64,000 nucleotides of DNA from Candidatus Saccharimonadota bacterium. GTDB lineage: Bacteria > Patescibacteriota > Saccharimonadia > Saccharimonadales > Saccharimonadaceae. The notes beneath the pieces are model-generated. The model saw only the letters and a list, made by a program, of their open reading frames with translations, was not told where the DNA came from and did no database searches. The stretch spans positions 186,001 through 250,000 of the forward strand of contig CAJPIO010000001.1 in assembly GCA_905365145.1 (NCBI GenBank), given 5' to 3'. Shown in pieces: positions 1 to 8,322 of the stretch; the stretch's first letter is position 1; every line of letters begins with the position of its first letter. Made by a program: the position numbers and the translations under genes.

Positions 1-2794
1 TCCTAAATATCCGCTGCCTGAGGGCGAGAACGAGCATTCGTATCTGCTGAGATTGACTTATCAAGGTCTATTGCAGCGTTATAATGGCACTTCGAAAGAG
101 GAAGCTGAGAAGCTAGATCCTGACGATATCATCCCGCAATTATCCGACGAAGTTCGCCAGCGCGCCGAGATGGAGCTGGGTGTGATGGGCAACATGGGTT
201 ATGAGGGCTACTTCTTGATTGTTCAGGACTTTATCAACTGGGGTAAATCTCAAGGGATTGTTTTTGGTCCGGGCCGGGGTAGCGCCGCCGGATCAATTAT
301 CGCCTACGCACTGAATATTACTGACCTTGATCCGCTGAAGTACGGCCTGCTGTTTGAACGTTTCCTCAATCCAGATCGTATTTCCATGCCGGATATTGAC
401 GTTGATATCCAAGATACTCGCCGCGACGAAGTGATTGAATATTGCGCTAAAAAATACGGCGAAGACCATGTCAGCAATATCGCTACCTTTGGTAAGATGT
501 TCGGCCGCATGGCGGTACGCGATGTCGCCAGGGTGCTGGAAGTTCCTTATGCCGAGAGCGACCGCTTGGCTAAGTTGGTGCCGCCGCCAAACCAGGGCCG
601 GCATATTCCGCTGTCGGTTAGTGTCAAAGAAGACGCCGATTTGCGTAAGGAGTACGAGAACAACCCTACCGCCAAAGAAGTGCTGGATTACGCCATCCAG
701 CTCGAGGGCACGATTCGCAGCCACGGCGTTCATGCCTGCGGCGTGGTGATTGCACCGGATACACTGGTTAATTATATTCCGCTAGAAATGGCGCAAAAGG
801 GCGTGGTGGCCACACAGTTCCCGATGGGCGAAGTCGAGGAATTGGGACTGCTGAAGATGGACTTTTTAGGACTCAGTAACTTGACGATTATTAACAACGC
901 CATGCGTATTATCAAAAAAGTTTATAAAGAAGAAATAAACCTGGCACACTTGCCGCTAGATGACAAACCGACGTACGAGCTATTCCAGCGCGGCGACACC
1001 ACCGGCGTGTTTCAGCTAGAATCGGCGGGCATGAAACGCTACCTGCGGGCGCTCAAGCCGACGCATTTCGAGGATATCATCGCTATGGTGGCTTTGTACC
1101 GCCCGGGGCCGATGCAGTTTATCGATAGCTTTATTCGCCGCAAGCACGGCGAAGAGCCGATTACCTACTTGCACGAGGGTATGCGCAACTCGCTAGAAAA
1201 CACCTACGGAATTTTGGTCTACCAAGAGCAATTTATGCAAATTTCTAAGGAATGGTGCGGCTTTACCGGCGGCCAGGCTGATACGCTGCGCAAAGCCGTC
1301 GGTAAGAAAAAAATCGACCTGATGAAAAAGGTTAAGCCGGAGTTCGTCGAGGGCGCGGTTAAAGTCGGCGGCGCCACGCGCGAAATGGCAGAAACTTTCT
1401 GGACGCAGCTGGAGGAATTCGCTAATTACTGTTTCAACAAGTCGCACGCCGCTTGTTACGGCTTAATTGCTTATTGGACGGCTTATCTGAAAGCGCATTA
1501 TCCGGACGCTTTCATGGCGGCGCTAATGACCAGTGATCACGACGATATCGACCGCCTGGCGATTGAAATCACTGAATGCAAGCATATGGGCTTGGAGGTT
1601 CTGGCGCCAGATGTTAATCAATCTTACGTTGAGTTCGGCGTGGTGCCGGCTGCCAAACAAGTCCGCTTCGGCATGGCAGCGGTCAAAGGCGTCGGTGTCG
1701 GCGCAGTCGAAGAGATCATTCGCGCCCGCGAGGCCGATGGCCCGTTCAAGTCGGTCGAGGATTTTGCCAAACGTGTCAGTACCAGCAAAGTTAATCGCAA
1801 AGCTTGGGAATCGCTGGTCAAAGCCGGTGCTTTCGACGCGCTAGGCGACCGCAGCGATTTACTATTCAATCTCGATACGATTCTGGCTTTTGCCAGCAAG
1901 CTGCAAAAGGAAGCGCTCAGCGGGCAAGTTGATATGTTCGCGGCGCTCGGCGGCGACAAATTGATGCCGTCGGTCGAGCTGAAGACTTCGCCAGTCAAAT
2001 ACACCAGCAAAGAACAACTGATGTGGGAGCGCGAATTGCTGGGCCTTTACATTAGCGCGCATCCATTAGATAATTATGATGCCTTTTTCGAGGAGCAGAC
2101 CATTCCGCTGCATGCCTGCACACCGCAAATTGACGGGCAGAAAGTGTCGGTCGGTGGCTTGGTATCGACGATTCGCACTATCGTCACCAAGGCTGGCACT
2201 AAAATGGCGTTTGTTGGTATCGAGGACAAAACTAGCGAGGCAGAATTAATCGTTTTCCCGAGGCTGTACGAGCAGCTTGGCGACAGCTTGCAACAAGATG
2301 CTATCGTCAAAGTAGCCGGCACAATCAACGCCCGCGACCGCGACGGCAACATGACCGACGAAGCCAAAATCATCGCTGACGAAATTAGTATCGTTACCGA
2401 CAAAGAACTCAACGAATACCAAAGCCACGGCCGTAAAATGACGGCGCCGAAAGGCCGCGCGGCCGTCAAAAATAAACGCTATCCGCGCAAAAACGCTAAC
2501 GGTGCGCCAGCTGTGACGGCTGCAGCCAGCGCCAAAGCGGCACCGGCAATCACCGCCAAGCCGCTGGAAAAGCTGGAGACTGTCTATGTCAAGGTCAAGA
2601 ATCCGAGCGACCGCGACTTGCTGGTCTCGCTCAAGAAACTGTGCAGCCAAAACCCTGGCCAAAACGACATCATTATGATTTTGGGCGAAGATAAGTCCAA
2701 TGCCATCCGTCTGCCGTTTCGGGTTGACGCTCAGCGCAACCTGCGCGCTGGCCTGGCCGAACTGCTGGGCGACGAATGCGTCAAAGTGAAATAG
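1..2794 (+). CDS. dnaE: DNA polymerase III alpha subunit, 5' end outside window
   Basis: Replicative polymerase subunit that extends DNA at the fork. The frame is open from base 2, so about 930 residues are visible and the N-terminal PHP region lies upstream. Visible are the glycine-rich GPGRGSAAGS segment, the catalytic aspartates in PDIDVDI, the palm/fingers region and, near residue 700, an OB-fold (QKVSVGGLVSTIRTI). The C-terminus has a short Ala/Pro/Lys-rich linker before the last domain. A TTG at 53 could be taken for a start but lies inside conserved sequence, so it is not one. The gene ends 27 nt before a bidirectional terminator shared with convergent cassette A. Confidence 0.96.
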   Translation, partial: PKYPLPEGENEHSYLLRLTYQGLLQRYNGTSKEEAEKLDPDDIIPQLSDEVRQRAEMELGVMGNMGYEGYFLIVQDFINWGKSQGIVFGPGRGSAAGSIIAYALNITDLDPLKYGLLFERFLNPDRISMPDIDVDIQDTRRDEVIEYCAKKYGEDHVSNIATFGKMFGRMAVRDVARVLEVPYAESDRLAKLVPPPNQGRHIPLSVSVKEDADLRKEYENNPTAKEVLDYAIQLEGTIRSHGVHACGVVIAPDTLVNYIPLEMAQKGVVATQFPMGEVEELGLLKMDFLGLSNLTIINNAMRIIKKVYKEEINLAHLPLDDKPTYELFQRGDTTGVFQLESAGMKRYLRALKPTHFEDIIAMVALYRPGPMQFIDSFIRRKHGEEPITYLHEGMRNSLENTYGILVYQEQFMQISKEWCGFTGGQADTLRKAVGKKKIDLMKKVKPEFVEGAVKVGGATREMAETFWTQLEEFANYCFNKSHAACYGLIAYWTAYLKAHYPDAFMAALMTSDHDDIDRLAIEITECKHMGLEVLAPDVNQSYVEFGVVPAAKQVRFGMAAVKGVGVGAVEEIIRAREADGPFKSVEDFAKRVSTSKVNRKAWESLVKAGAFDALGDRSDLLFNLDTILAFASKLQKEALSGQVDMFAALGGDKLMPSVELKTSPVKYTSKEQLMWERELLGLYISAHPLDNYDAFFEEQTIPLHACTPQIDGQKVSVGGLVSTIRTIVTKAGTKMAFVGIEDKTSEAELIVFPRLYEQLGDSLQQDAIVKVAGTINARDRDGNMTDEAKIIADEISIVTDKELNEYQSHGRKMTAPKGRAAVKNKRYPRKNANGAPAVTAAASAKAAPAITAKPLEKLETVYVKVKNPSDRDLLVSLKKLCSQNPGQNDIIMILGEDKSNAIRLPFRVDAQRNLRAGLAELLGDECVKVK

Positions 2795-2820
2795 ATTAGG
2801 GTAAGATAATTTTGGCCAAA

Positions 2821-2881
2821 GAAAATAGCCCGCCAGAAAGGCCTTGCGCCGAGGCTGGTGGCCTCTAGGCGGGCTATTTTC
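2821..2881. terminator. Bidirectional terminator, 3' element of cassette A
   Basis: A perfect 14-bp stem (GAAAATAGCCCGCC at 2821-2834 with 2868-2881) is followed by a T-rich tract on both strands, so it can end dnaE on + and cassette A on -. The stem base is nearly identical to the elements at 11599 and 30579, but the apical part is different and simpler (about 33 nt containing AGGCC/GGCCT). Confidence 0.85.
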
Positions 2882-2890
2882 TAGCGGGCG

Positions 2891-3316
2891 TTAGCCCTTT
2901 CGGACGTTGCGGGGTACGTCCTCGGTCTTGGTGGCGTCGTCGGCTGGAGTCATGATGACGAAACACCCGTGATTAGGTGTTTCGATCACATAGACGGTCT
3001 CGTCGTCTTCAGTAACACTCGAGACCCAGAGGGCCTCGGAGGCGGCCTCCACGAGGGCGAGCTCGAGACGGCGCATCTGCGCCGTCACGGTGGTCAAACG
3101 CCCCTTGAGGAGCTCTTGCTGCGTCTTGTTAATGCCATCTCTGTATTGGGTATCGATCTTGCTGATAGCCAATCTACAGAGATTGAACATAGCGTAGACA
3201 GAGAGGATACTCACCCCGAGGGCGAGATACCCGCTCTTGACAAGCTGGGTGGCCACGATGGTCGTGGTCGCGATGACGATGAACTCAAGAACGAGACGGA
3301 TGACAAAGCGCTTCAT
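2891..3316 (-). CDS. Cassette A: small two-helix membrane protein, unknown
   Basis: A 141-residue protein with two predicted membrane helices (about residues 5-25 and 30-50) followed by a charged helical, then acidic, soluble tail. No family is recognised. ATG 3316 follows GAGGAGGAATC, a strong Shine-Dalgarno site inside a hairpin. The coding DNA holds many perfect hairpins, for example 2959-2984 (9-bp arms), 3067-3086 (8-bp arms), GGTCTCG/CGAGACC near 2994-3027 and CAATCT/AGATTG near 3173. The stop codon UAA is the loop of GGGC-UAAC-GCCC (2886-2897). Codon choice and hairpin density are unlike flanking dnaE. It is its own transcription unit. Function is unknown, and the RNA structure may matter as much as the protein. 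Confidence 0.75.
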   Translation of the reverse strand: MKRFVIRLVLEFIVIATTTIVATQLVKSGYLALGVSILSVYAMFNLCRLAISKIDTQYRDGINKTQQELLKGRLTTVTAQMRRLELALVEAASEALWVSSVTEDDETVYVIETPNHGCFVIMTPADDATKTEDVPRNVRKG

Positions 3317-3427
3317 GATTCCTCCTCAGGAAATCACGCTCAAGTAAAAGGGCAACTTCACGCCCTTTTTTGTGGAAAACTTGAGCGAAAAGCTAATATA
3401 TATATCACATATGGACTGCAAAGTCAA
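3317..3427 (-). promoter_or_regulatory. Cassette A promoter and structured leader (class I)
   Basis: On the - strand: TTGACT (3422-3427), 17-bp spacer, TATATA (3399-3404), probable start near AGCTTTTCGC (about 3394). The leader folds as CGCTCAAG/CTTGAGCG (3337-3344 with 3380-3387) around an inner hairpin with GGGC/GCCC arms. A second hairpin pairs GATTTC with GGAATC (3317-3335) and holds the ribosome binding site in its loop. The same layout occurs at cassettes D and F. The sequence upstream of the -35 (TTGCGAAAAGTATTGAC) is shared with E and F. Confidence 0.8.
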
Positions 3428-3478
3428 TACTTTTCGCAATTATTTCGCAAAAAAAGCAAATTTTGAACCCTTTTCGGG

Positions 3479-4024
3479 CTATTTTGTCGCTTTTACTAGT
3501 TCGTACAGCGCGATTCCGGCCGCTACCGACACATTGAACGACTCTTTTTGCCCGAACATCGGAATCTCAATGATATCGTCAGCCAAATCCAGCCATTCGG
3601 GCGCGATACCGTTGACTTCTTCGCCTAACAGCAGCGCGGCGCGGTCTGGCGTCGAATAATCGCGCAGATTGGTGCTATTGGCGGCTTGTTCCAGGGCGGC
3701 GATGCGGTAGCCCAGTTGCCGCAGTTCATCTAGCGGCGGTGCTTCGTGATATTCAAACGGCACCAAACTCTCGGCGCCGAGTGCCGTTTTGTGGATTTGC
3801 TGGGTGATTTTTTCACGAATGTGCGGCAGGCGCTGGTCGTCCCGCGTGATTTCACCGTCGATTAGCGCGCAATTTGGCGCTTCGCGGCACAAACTCAAAT
3901 CTGGGTAGGGCGTATAGCCACTCAAAATTAGCTTTTCGACGCCGAACCCCTCGCTGGTACGAAAAATCGACCCGACATTGAAAGTCGAGCGGATGTTGTG
4001 GGCGATGACGACGATTTTTGGCAT
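3479..4024 (-). CDS. TrmH/SpoU-family (SPOUT) RNA 2'-O-methyltransferase
   Basis: A 181-residue SAM-dependent tRNA or rRNA ribose methylase. SPOUT motif 1 (NIRSTFNVGSIFRT, with the key Asn and Arg) is at the N-terminus. The C-terminal knot reads GEEVNGIAPEWL then IPMFGQKESFNVSVAAGI, the motif 2/3 pattern that binds SAM. The substrate nucleotide cannot be told from sequence. ATG 4024 is preceded by TACAAT and 6 nt, so the mRNA is probably leaderless. It is divergent from the PilB-like ATPase, with a very short shared promoter region. Confidence 0.88.
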   Translation of the reverse strand: MPKIVVIAHNIRSTFNVGSIFRTSEGFGVEKLILSGYTPYPDLSLCREAPNCALIDGEITRDDQRLPHIREKITQQIHKTALGAESLVPFEYHEAPPLDELRQLGYRIAALEQAANSTNLRDYSTPDRAALLLGEEVNGIAPEWLDLADDIIEIPMFGQKESFNVSVAAGIALYELVKATK

Positions 4025-4076
4025 AATTCTATTGTAGCATTGTTTTTAGCGCAAGCTTTTTGCTAAAATAAAGGTG

Positions 4077-5699
4077 ATGGATGAAGAAGAAGTCCAGCGC
4101 CGTCGGCGCGAACAAGACGAAAAAGCTACCCGCCAGCGGGCGACTATTTTGGGTTTGCCGTATGTTGATATGCGCAATCTAGAGGATACGCTACCGCTAG
4201 TCCCTGGCATGATTCCGATCGAGAAAATGCACCAATACCGCATCGTGCCGCTAGCCAAGGGCGGCAACGAAGTGATGTACCAAATCGGCGTGACCTCGCA
4301 AACGCCGCAATCTATTTTGCAGAAGATCAAGCGCGAGTATCAAGATCGCGGCGACAAATTACAGTTTTTGCTGATCAGTGCCAGCGGCTACCGGGCGATG
4401 ATGCTGCGTTACGATCCGCCGCAGCGCACTGCTTACGATGATATCGAGATTGCTAAAGAGGGCGATAGCAACACCATCGCTCAAGTTAGCCAGACGTTGA
4501 ATCTGGTATCGAGCGAGGAATTGTTTGATTTCCTGATCAAGCAGGCGGACAGGCTTGGCGCTAGCGACATTCACATTGAAAACGAGCGCGACTCTATCCG
4601 CGTACGCATGCGTGTCGACGGCGCGCTGCACCCGGTGGCGCAGCTAGAACGTTCGCGCTACCGGATTATTATGGGCGAGCTAGCTAGCCGTGCTGGTGTT
4701 AGCAGTGCAGCTATGGAGTCGCAGTCCGGCCATATGCAGATGGAAATCACTACCGATCAAGGCACGCATCTATTGAATCTGCGCGTCGAGACTGTGCCAA
4801 CGTTGTACGGGCAAGATGCGGTGCTGCGTTTGTTTAATTTTGATGAATCATTGTTGAACTTGGATTTGCTGGGCATTCCGCCGCGCCAGCGCAAGGAAAT
4901 CGACGAAGTTGTCAGCCACCCGCGCGGCCTGGTGTTGATGGTCGGGCCGACTGGCTCGGGTAAATCGACGACGCTTTATAGTATGCTCAACGCGTTGAAT
5001 ACCACCGACCGCAAGCTGATTACACTCGAGGATCCAATCGAGTATGGCCTGAGCGGTATGTCGCAAATTCCGATCGACACGACGCACGGGCAGAGTTTTG
5101 CTGATGGTTTGCGCAGTGTTTTGCGCCTTGACCCAGACGTGGTGATGGTTGGCGAGATCCGTGATGTCGATACGGCGCGCACGGCTATTCAGGCGTCAAT
5201 CACCGGCCACTTGGTGCTATCGAGCTTTCACGCCAATACTACCAGTACAGCCTTTAGCCGTATGATTGATATGATTGGAGTTAACCCGATCTTTTCAAGC
5301 GCTATCCGCTTGTTGATTGCTCAACGTTTGGTGCGGCGTTTAGTCGATCACACCAAGGAAGCGTACGAACCCGATGAAGCAACACGTAAATATGTTCAGC
5401 GCGTACTCGAAAAGCTGCCGCCTGATGTCGAGAAGCCTGATCTGGATAATTTCAAGCTGTGGCGCCCCGTGCCTAGCGAAGATGCGCCGTTTGGCTACAA
5501 AGGCCGGGTGGTTATCATGGAACAGCTGGTTGTTACCGATGAAATCCAGAAGTTTATCCGCGGCGATGTCCAAGATGTTCACCCCGAGACGATAGAAGAA
5601 ACCGCTCGAAATGAAGGTATGCTAACGCTCGAGCAGGTCGGCGTGCTGGCGGCCTTGCGCGGCGAAACCACGCTCGAGGAAGTCGCTCGGGTGATTTAA
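4077..5699 (+). CDS. pilB: Type IV pilus/type II secretion assembly ATPase (PilB/GspE)
   Basis: A 540-residue cytoplasmic ATPase that powers pilus or secretion pseudopilus assembly. It has an N-terminal PilB/GspE N1-type domain, then a secretion ATPase core with Walker A GPTGSGKSTT (about residue 290), Asp box, Walker B (DPDVVMVGEIRD) and His box (ITGHLVLSSFHAN). The paired CxxC zinc motif usual near the C-terminus is absent; the region between about residues 420 and 490 has no cysteine. Start 4077 (or GTG 4074) lies just after TAAAAT, suggesting a leaderless message. No other pilus gene is in the window. TM7 cells are known to use type IV pili, which fits. Confidence 0.93.
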   Translation: MDEEEVQRRRREQDEKATRQRATILGLPYVDMRNLEDTLPLVPGMIPIEKMHQYRIVPLAKGGNEVMYQIGVTSQTPQSILQKIKREYQDRGDKLQFLLISASGYRAMMLRYDPPQRTAYDDIEIAKEGDSNTIAQVSQTLNLVSSEELFDFLIKQADRLGASDIHIENERDSIRVRMRVDGALHPVAQLERSRYRIIMGELASRAGVSSAAMESQSGHMQMEITTDQGTHLLNLRVETVPTLYGQDAVLRLFNFDESLLNLDLLGIPPRQRKEIDEVVSHPRGLVLMVGPTGSGKSTTLYSMLNALNTTDRKLITLEDPIEYGLSGMSQIPIDTTHGQSFADGLRSVLRLDPDVVMVGEIRDVDTARTAIQASITGHLVLSSFHANTTSTAFSRMIDMIGVNPIFSSAIRLLIAQRLVRRLVDHTKEAYEPDEATRKYVQRVLEKLPPDVEKPDLDNFKLWRPVPSEDAPFGYKGRVVIMEQLVVTDEIQKFIRGDVQDVHPETIEETARNEGMLTLEQVGVLAALRGETTLEEVARVI

Positions 5700-5780
5700 G
5701 CTGGTTTTTTGCTTTTTTCGCGGAAATGTGTAGTAGTAGCTGCGGAGTTTGACAAAAATCGCAAAAACACCTCTAAACCC

Positions 5781-6027
5781 TTGACAAACAGCGTGATGTG
5801 TGATAGCATAATAGCATACCACTCCCTTTAGCAGGTTGAGCCGGTATGCATACTTAAAAAATGAAATCTGATAAGCGCCGACTAGCGTCGTCGGATTTCA
5901 GACTCTCTATCAAGATATAAAAAGTTTTCGCGAATAGCTATTGACTGTTTGCGTTTTTATGTGTGAGTAGAGAGTCTGAAAAGGTCGGACTCCATACCGC
6001 CCCGAGTGGGGCAGAAAGGAGCCGATC
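5781..6027 (+). promoter_or_regulatory. Cassette B promoter and long structured leader
   Basis: TTGACA (5781-5786), 17 bp, TAGCAT; an alternative CATAAT lies 3 nt further on. The leader of about 210 nt has a long-range 7-bp helix CGGTATG/CATACCG (5842-5848 with 5993-5999). Inside it are hairpin TGAAATC/GATTTCA (5862-5900) and a perfect 11-bp stem (5899-5909 with 5968-5978). GCCCC-GAGT-GGGGC (5999-6012) follows, directly before the ribosome binding site AAAGGAG (6015-6021). Adjacent helices share bases (5899-5900 and 5999), so they compete, as in switches. Confidence 0.7.
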
Positions 6028-6582
6028 ATGGCTCTAGAGACCCTCAACGACATCGTGATTACAAAGGGCGGCTGGCCCGCCCTTTGGGAGCGCGGTGGCG
6101 CATTGTCGCGCCGCGGCTCCGCCACTATCGTCGCCGAGGCGGACGGGTCGAAGCCCCGTCCGATCTTGGTGAAGACCCGCGGGCACCTCGCCTGCGGACA
6201 GCATGCCCTTGTCGGCCTGCGGGCCGGCATGTATGTCATACGCGCCGGGCGCTCCGGTGCGATCGATGTCAAGCGCATCAAGCGTATCGGCGTCAAGGGC
6301 GAGGTAGCCCTGGCTGAAGTCGAGAAGGTCGACATCTCCTCGATCCCGTCTGAGCTGCAGCCCGCCGTGCAGGCTGCACTTAAAAAGGCGGACACGTATC
6401 ACTGCCGCTACGCTGTCTGGGTAGACAGCAAGGCGCCACAGCGCTACGGTCCGGGTCGCCGCCAGTTGGCGGCGATCTACGACGAGATCCGTGCAGCCAA
6501 AACGGCCGCGATTAAGGACGAGATGGAGGACTGGGAGCTGAAGCTCCTAACCCTCGCGGAAGCTCCGCCCGAGGAGGCGTGA
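6028..6582 (+). CDS. Cassette B: soluble basic protein, unknown
   Basis: A 184-residue protein with no membrane segment; basic N-terminal half and an acidic, helical C-terminus ending EAPPEEA. No family recognised. ATG 6028 is 6 nt after AAAGGAG. Coding DNA is GC-rich and saturated with perfect hairpins: AAAGGGCGG/CCGCCCTTT (6063-6085), GCTGTCT/AGACAGC (6412-6429), TCGCCGCC/GGCGGCGA (6456-6475), CATGCC/GGCATG around 6202-6232 and TGCAGCC/GGCTGCA around 6357-6378. Monocistronic, between pilB and convergent malic enzyme. The hairpin load fits the other cassettes and not neighbouring genes. Confidence 0.75.
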   Translation: MALETLNDIVITKGGWPALWERGGALSRRGSATIVAEADGSKPRPILVKTRGHLACGQHALVGLRAGMYVIRAGRSGAIDVKRIKRIGVKGEVALAEVEKVDISSIPSELQPAVQAALKKADTYHCRYAVWVDSKAPQRYGPGRRQLAAIYDEIRAAKTAAIKDEMEDWELKLLTLAEAPPEEA

Positions 6583-6626
6583 CACCCTTGCTCCGCGCAC
6601 TCGGGGCATCGATTTCATCTTTCCAT

Positions 6627-6741
6627 GAGACCTTGAGAGTGCGCTCAAGGTCTCCACACCCGCGCCTTCCTGGCGGGGATGGTCGAGTTCTTGGCTTAAT
6701 CACTAATAGAGCTCCCATCTCCGCCGGAAGGGCGGGTTTTT
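6627..6741 (+). terminator. Cassette B trailer hairpins and terminator
   Basis: A perfect 11-bp hairpin GAGACCTTGAG/CTCAAGGTCTC (6627-6654), then CCCGC/GCGGG (6659-6676), then a CCGCC/GGCGG hairpin with a run of five T (6721-6741), which is the likely termination point. Confidence 0.75.
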
Positions 6742-6753
6742 CACTTTTTGACA

Positions 6754-7887
6754 CTATTTAATTACTGCAGAGACCGCCGGCACGACGCGCTCATCAAACG
6801 GCGACGGGATAACTTCGTCTGCGGTTGGATTCTCGACCAGTGCTGCTAGAGCTTCGGCGGCGGCTAACTTGTGCTGGTCAGTGATTTTCTGGACGCCATT
6901 ATCTAGCGCGCCGCGGAAAATACCAGGGAAAGCCAAGGAATTATTAACTTGATTCTGGAAGTCGCTGCGGCCAGTCGCTACGACGGCTGCACCAGCGCTA
7001 ATTGCGGCATCGGGCATGATTTCGGGTACTGGATTGGCTAGAGCGAAAATAATCGGCTGGCTGGCCATTGCCGCGACCGTCTCTGGCGCTAGCGAGTTAG
7101 CGGCCGATACGCCGATGAAGATGTCGGCGCCAGCTAATACTTCTGCTAGAGTACCGCTTTCTGAAGTGTTCAAATATTGCTGCAAGGCGGTTTTTTCTGG
7201 CGACAGGTCAGTGCGGTCGCCGCTCAGCGCGCCGTAGCGATCGAGCGCAATCAAGTTTTTGACGCCGTACAGATTGAGCAGCTTAATAATCGCTGTGCCA
7301 GCCGCGCCTGGTCCTGCCAGGACGACTTTGCAGTCGCGTAAGCTTTTGCTGACAGCCTTGGCGGCGTTGATCAGCCCAGCTAGCACTACTATTGCCGTAC
7401 CGTGCTGGTCGTCGTGAAATACTGGAATGTCTAGTTCGGCTTTCAAACGCTCCTCAATTTCGAAGCATTTTGGCGAAGCGATATCCTCTAAATTGATCGC
7501 CCCGAAGCTCGGCGCTATCGCTTTGATCGCACCGATGATTTCTTCTGGCTGATGGACGTCCAAGACAATTGGCACGGCATCGACATTAGCGAAATGTTTG
7601 AACAACAGCGCCTTACCCTCCATCACCGGCATGGCGGCTTTCGGTCCCAAATCGCCCAAGCCCAAAATCGCCGAGCCGTCAGAAATCACGCCGACCAAAT
7701 TGTTCGTCCAAGTGTATTTCGGCAAATCCGCCGGGTTCTCGGCGATGGCTTGGCTGACCGCGCCAACCCCTGGGCTGTAATAAGCGCTAAGCTTATCGCG
7801 GTCGATTTCACCGTTATCGCGCAGCGCGGTGGTGATTTTACCTTTATATTTTTGGTGTAGTTCGAGTGCTAGTTTGTTGTAATCCAT
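6754..7887 (-). CDS. Malic enzyme (oxaloacetate-decarboxylating malate dehydrogenase)
   Basis: Converts malate to pyruvate and CO2 with reduction of NAD(P). The 377 residues match the short bacterial form. The N-terminus has the YYSPGVGAVS substrate segment, then SDGSAILGLGDLGPKA, EGKALLFK with the catalytic lysine, and FHDDQHGTAIV with metal ligands. A Rossmann loop GPGAAGTAI is followed by ALANPVPEI. Cofactor choice is not clear from sequence. ATG 7887 lies 6 nt after TATAAT on the - strand, so the mRNA is probably leaderless; upstream in-frame codons would precede the promoter. This is one of very few central-metabolism genes in the window. Confidence 0.93.
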   Translation of the reverse strand: MDYNKLALELHQKYKGKITTALRDNGEIDRDKLSAYYSPGVGAVSQAIAENPADLPKYTWTNNLVGVISDGSAILGLGDLGPKAAMPVMEGKALLFKHFANVDAVPIVLDVHQPEEIIGAIKAIAPSFGAINLEDIASPKCFEIEERLKAELDIPVFHDDQHGTAIVVLAGLINAAKAVSKSLRDCKVVLAGPGAAGTAIIKLLNLYGVKNLIALDRYGALSGDRTDLSPEKTALQQYLNTSESGTLAEVLAGADIFIGVSAANSLAPETVAAMASQPIIFALANPVPEIMPDAAISAGAAVVATGRSDFQNQVNNSLAFPGIFRGALDNGVQKITDQHKLAAAEALAALVENPTADEVIPSPFDERVVPAVSAVIK

Positions 7888-7962
7888 GAGTATATTATAG
7901 CGCGTTTTGGCATTTTGGGCGCGCATGTTGAACTAAATGGCAGTTTGTAGCATAATATATTT

Positions 7963-8322
7963 ATGAGAAAAAATGGAGAGTTTTTAGGCACAATAAGAAA
8001 CCGGTTGACAACATTTTTGGCAGTTGGAAGTTTAGCGTTAAGCTCGTTTGTCGGGTCGTGCTCGGCTGAGCGTCAGACGCCGGATCCTACGCCAGCCGGG
8101 AGTACTGCCTCCGAGAGCGCTACTGCCGGGACACTAACTTATGAGGAGTTAGCCAAAAAAATTGGCGAGGGTGATTCAGTTTGGATCGCGCCAGTTGCTT
8201 ACATACAGAGTACAGACGGTGAAAACAGCGGCAAGATTGTTGTACGCCCAGTTGCTGAAGTCAACGGTGACCCGACATGTCAGCAACCTGGGAATCGCGG
8301 CAGGTGGGCGACGAACAGGTAA
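7963..8322 (+). CDS. Putative lipoprotein, probably 5' half of a frameshifted gene
   Basis: 119 residues: basic N-terminus, hydrophobic stretch, lipobox VGSC with Cys33, a Ser/Thr/Pro-rich linker, then the start of a small globular domain (LTYEELAKKIGEGDSVWIAP). CATAAT lies 6 nt before the ATG. The last residues (CQQPGNRGRWATNR) look out of frame. The next ORF, in the -1 frame and overlapping by 46 nt, continues plausibly with ATWESRQVGDEQVRYYAV. The domain appears split by a frameshift near 8271-8322. Function unknown. Confidence 0.6.
   Translation: MRKNGEFLGTIRNRLTTFLAVGSLALSSFVGSCSAERQTPDPTPAGSTASESATAGTLTYEELAKKIGEGDSVWIAPVAYIQSTDGENSGKIVVRPVAEVNGDPTCQQPGNRGRWATNR

Noticed and set aside
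2969..3466. Open frame of 165 codons on + across cassette A
   Set aside because: Antisense to a gene with promoter, ribosome site and conserved flanks; no start signals of its own. GC-rich hairpin sequence opens many frames.
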